Below, piece by piece: positions 33,010-33,960 of a stretch of 33,960 nt of DNA. The stretch is from CSP1-5 sp964558395 (lineage in GTDB: Bacteria; Methylomirabilota; Methylomirabilia; Methylomirabilales; CSP1-5), in NCBI GenBank assembly GCA_964558395.1, contig CAZLDS010000032.1, positions 1 through 33,960 of the forward strand, written 5' to 3'. Every line of letters starts with the position of its first letter. The first letter of the stretch is position 1. The notes under the pieces were generated by a model that was given only the letters and a program-made list of their open reading frames with translations, ran no database searches and had not been told where the DNA came from. The position numbers and the translations under genes were made by a program.

Positions 33010-33361
33010 GTGAGCCCGATCAGGGTCAGGGCGGATGGGACATGGGAAGTCCCCCGCAAAGGACTCGATCCTCGCACCGTGCGCGCGGATCACCTTCTGG
33101 AGGAATACGACCGGCGAATCAAACCGCTGCACCCTAAGCAGCCTGTGGGACGACCGAAGGGACGCGGAAAGCCGACCAAGTCGGGTCGGCGGCGGCTTCC
33201 TCCAGACGTCGCCCTTCGAGTATATCAAGCCAAATGAGACGGGATGACCTGGCCGCAGGTTCCGGAACGTACTCCGGGAGACCGTCCCCCCCGACCACAA
33301 GGCGCGCGAGCGCAAGCGGGCCTACGTTGCCCGCCTCAACGCCTTCGGAGCCCGCCTAATC
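33010..33361 (+). pseudogene. Decayed accessory gene with a TGA stop and a frameshift
   Basis: From GTG 33010 the frame reads a basic protein (DPRTVRADHLLEEYDRRIKP, then VGRPKGRGKPTKSGRRRLPP and VALRVYQAK) up to TGA at 33235-33237. It continues as DGMTW, then after a one-base shift as RFRNVLRETVPPDHKARERK and RAYVARLNAFGARLI. The two halves look like one original protein of roughly 115 residues, rich in Arg and Lys and so probably DNA-binding. No family is recognised. A tiny frame at 32926-33003 may be part of the same remnant. Confidence 0.45.
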
Positions 33362-33459
33362 CTGAAAAGTCCTAGACATCAAAAACCTGTACGTTTGAAA
33401 ACCCACGTAGATTTTCGGGGAGGCTCCCTACAGGGGCGCCGGCGTGGTATTTTGTCAGC

Positions 33460-33660
33460 ATGACACCCACGCCTGACCCCCTCGTGATTGCGAAGCTCCT
33501 AGGCGTCCGTGCCATTGACTACTGTGCGATTTTGGACGTGACCCCTGAATGGGCGCGCACCCTGGCACGGAACCCACGGCACTCGAAGCGCGTTCTCGTG
33601 GCCGTCCTCCGAGCTGCGCTGAAGCGAGAAGAGGTCGAGCTCTCAATGATGGGGCGCTGA
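33460..33660 (+). CDS. Small hypothetical protein beside an excisionase-type gene
   Basis: The 66-residue product is helical and could include a helix-turn-helix (VIAKLLGVRAIDYCAILDVT followed by PEWARTLARNP). The ATG has no ribosome site, but a TATTTT eight bases upstream could act as a -10 for a leaderless start. Its stop overlaps the next start (ATGA), which argues that both are real and co-expressed. Confidence 0.5.
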   Translation: MTPTPDPLVIAKLLGVRAIDYCAILDVTPEWARTLARNPRHSKRVLVAVLRAALKREEVELSMMGR

Positions 33661-33857
33661 TGACTGTGCGACCGTTCAAGCCTTTACTCCGCGTTGACGA
33701 GCTGAGGAAGTTTGTTCCACTGTCTCGCGCCCGAATCTTCCAGCCTGCGGCCAGGGGTGAGCTTCCCTGCTATCGGGTAGGCCGGTCCGTGCTCTTCGAT
33801 CCCGACGAGATATCGGCTTGGTTAGAGAAACGACGCAACGGGAGAGCAGATTGGTAA
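33660..33857 (+). CDS. Excisionase-type helix-turn-helix protein
   Basis: The 65-residue product matches the MerR/HTH_17-like excisionase DNA-binding fold: LLRVDELRKFVPLSRARIFQ, then a wing GELPCYRVGRSVLFDPDEIS and AWLEKRRNG. Such proteins control excision or expression in integrated plasmids, prophages and genomic islands. It overlaps the preceding gene by one base and is itself overlapped by the next frame, so this is a compact accessory operon running off the window. Confidence 0.75.
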   Translation: MTVRPFKPLLRVDELRKFVPLSRARIFQPAARGELPCYRVGRSVLFDPDEISAWLEKRRNGRADW

Positions 33858-33960
33858 GTGCGTGGGACTTCGAAGGCGAGTTCACGTGGGATGAAGACGA
33901 AGGCGTTGAATCGGAACAGGCTAAGTCTGTCCTGAACAGATGGCGCATTTTAAGGGGGGG
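33852..33960 (+). CDS. Partial acidic protein cut by the window end
   Basis: A frame opens at TTG 33852 inside the 3' end of the excisionase-type gene and stays open to the end of the window. It reads SAWDFEGEFTWDEDEGVESE followed by QAKSVLNRWRILRG. The acidic, low-complexity start differs from its basic neighbours. The true start may be a little further up, and no function can be given. Confidence 0.35.

Overview
The window is high-GC bacterial chromosome (roughly 60% GC by eye) and consists mostly of ordinary metabolic and housekeeping genes. No rRNA, tRNA, CRISPR array or complete insertion sequence was seen. My inference is an uncultured soil or groundwater lineage of the Methylomirabilota/Rokubacteria (NC10) type. 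The grounds are the split glyQ-glyS glycyl-tRNA synthetase beside recO, a complete liv amino-acid uptake operon, a one-chain PutA, and noncoding spacers full of short degenerate words (GTTCAGGG, GAACTGT, GTCCGAAG). That assignment is only moderately supported.

Layout. Positions 1-2128: sparse region with an imperfect inverted repeat at 3-43 and 1192-1223, a small coiled-coil gene with a strong promoter, a promoter-proximal terminator (a candidate ~90 nt RNA) and a PilZ-like gene. Positions 2129-7976 (+): queG, then a class-III aminotransferase, a LuxE-type acyl-protein synthetase, a LuxC-type acyl-CoA reductase, a zinc-ribbon protein and a hypothetical. Positions 8053-13060 (-): livF-livG-livM-livH-livK. 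Just upstream, at 13136-13451, lies a broken rhodanese reading frame with two in-frame TGA codons at its Cys-x-Cys site. Positions 13591-18582: an MFS carrier (+) convergent with a heterodimeric ABC exporter pair (-) of the TM287/TM288 type. Positions 18668-18851: a promoter-plus-terminator unit with no open frame, a candidate small RNA. Positions 19111-21022 (+): three lipoproteins, BamE/SmpA-like followed by two tandem paralogs. Positions 21262-25871 (+): a cysteine-free carboxymuconolactone-decarboxylase-like protein, recO, glyQ and glyS. Positions 25957-28803 (+): a small exported protein, a DUF1232-DnaJ protein and a threonine synthase fused to a LeuA-type allosteric domain. Positions 28823-31828 (-): PutA, divergent from a ketopantoate-reductase-family gene (+). 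Positions 33010-33960: the edge of an accessory or mobile region with a decayed gene, two small overlapping genes (one an excisionase-type HTH) and a reading frame cut by the window end.

How it fits together. LivFGMHK would import branched-chain or related amino acids, PutA would oxidise proline to glutamate, and the ThrC-LeuA fusion suggests branched-chain feedback on threonine synthesis. The aminotransferase-LuxE-LuxC cluster can be read as acid to acyl-enzyme to aldehyde to amine, a non-luminescent use of lux-type enzymes; this pathway is inferred. The most interesting items are that cluster, the ThrC-LeuA fusion, the TGA-containing rhodanese and the two promoter-terminator units.
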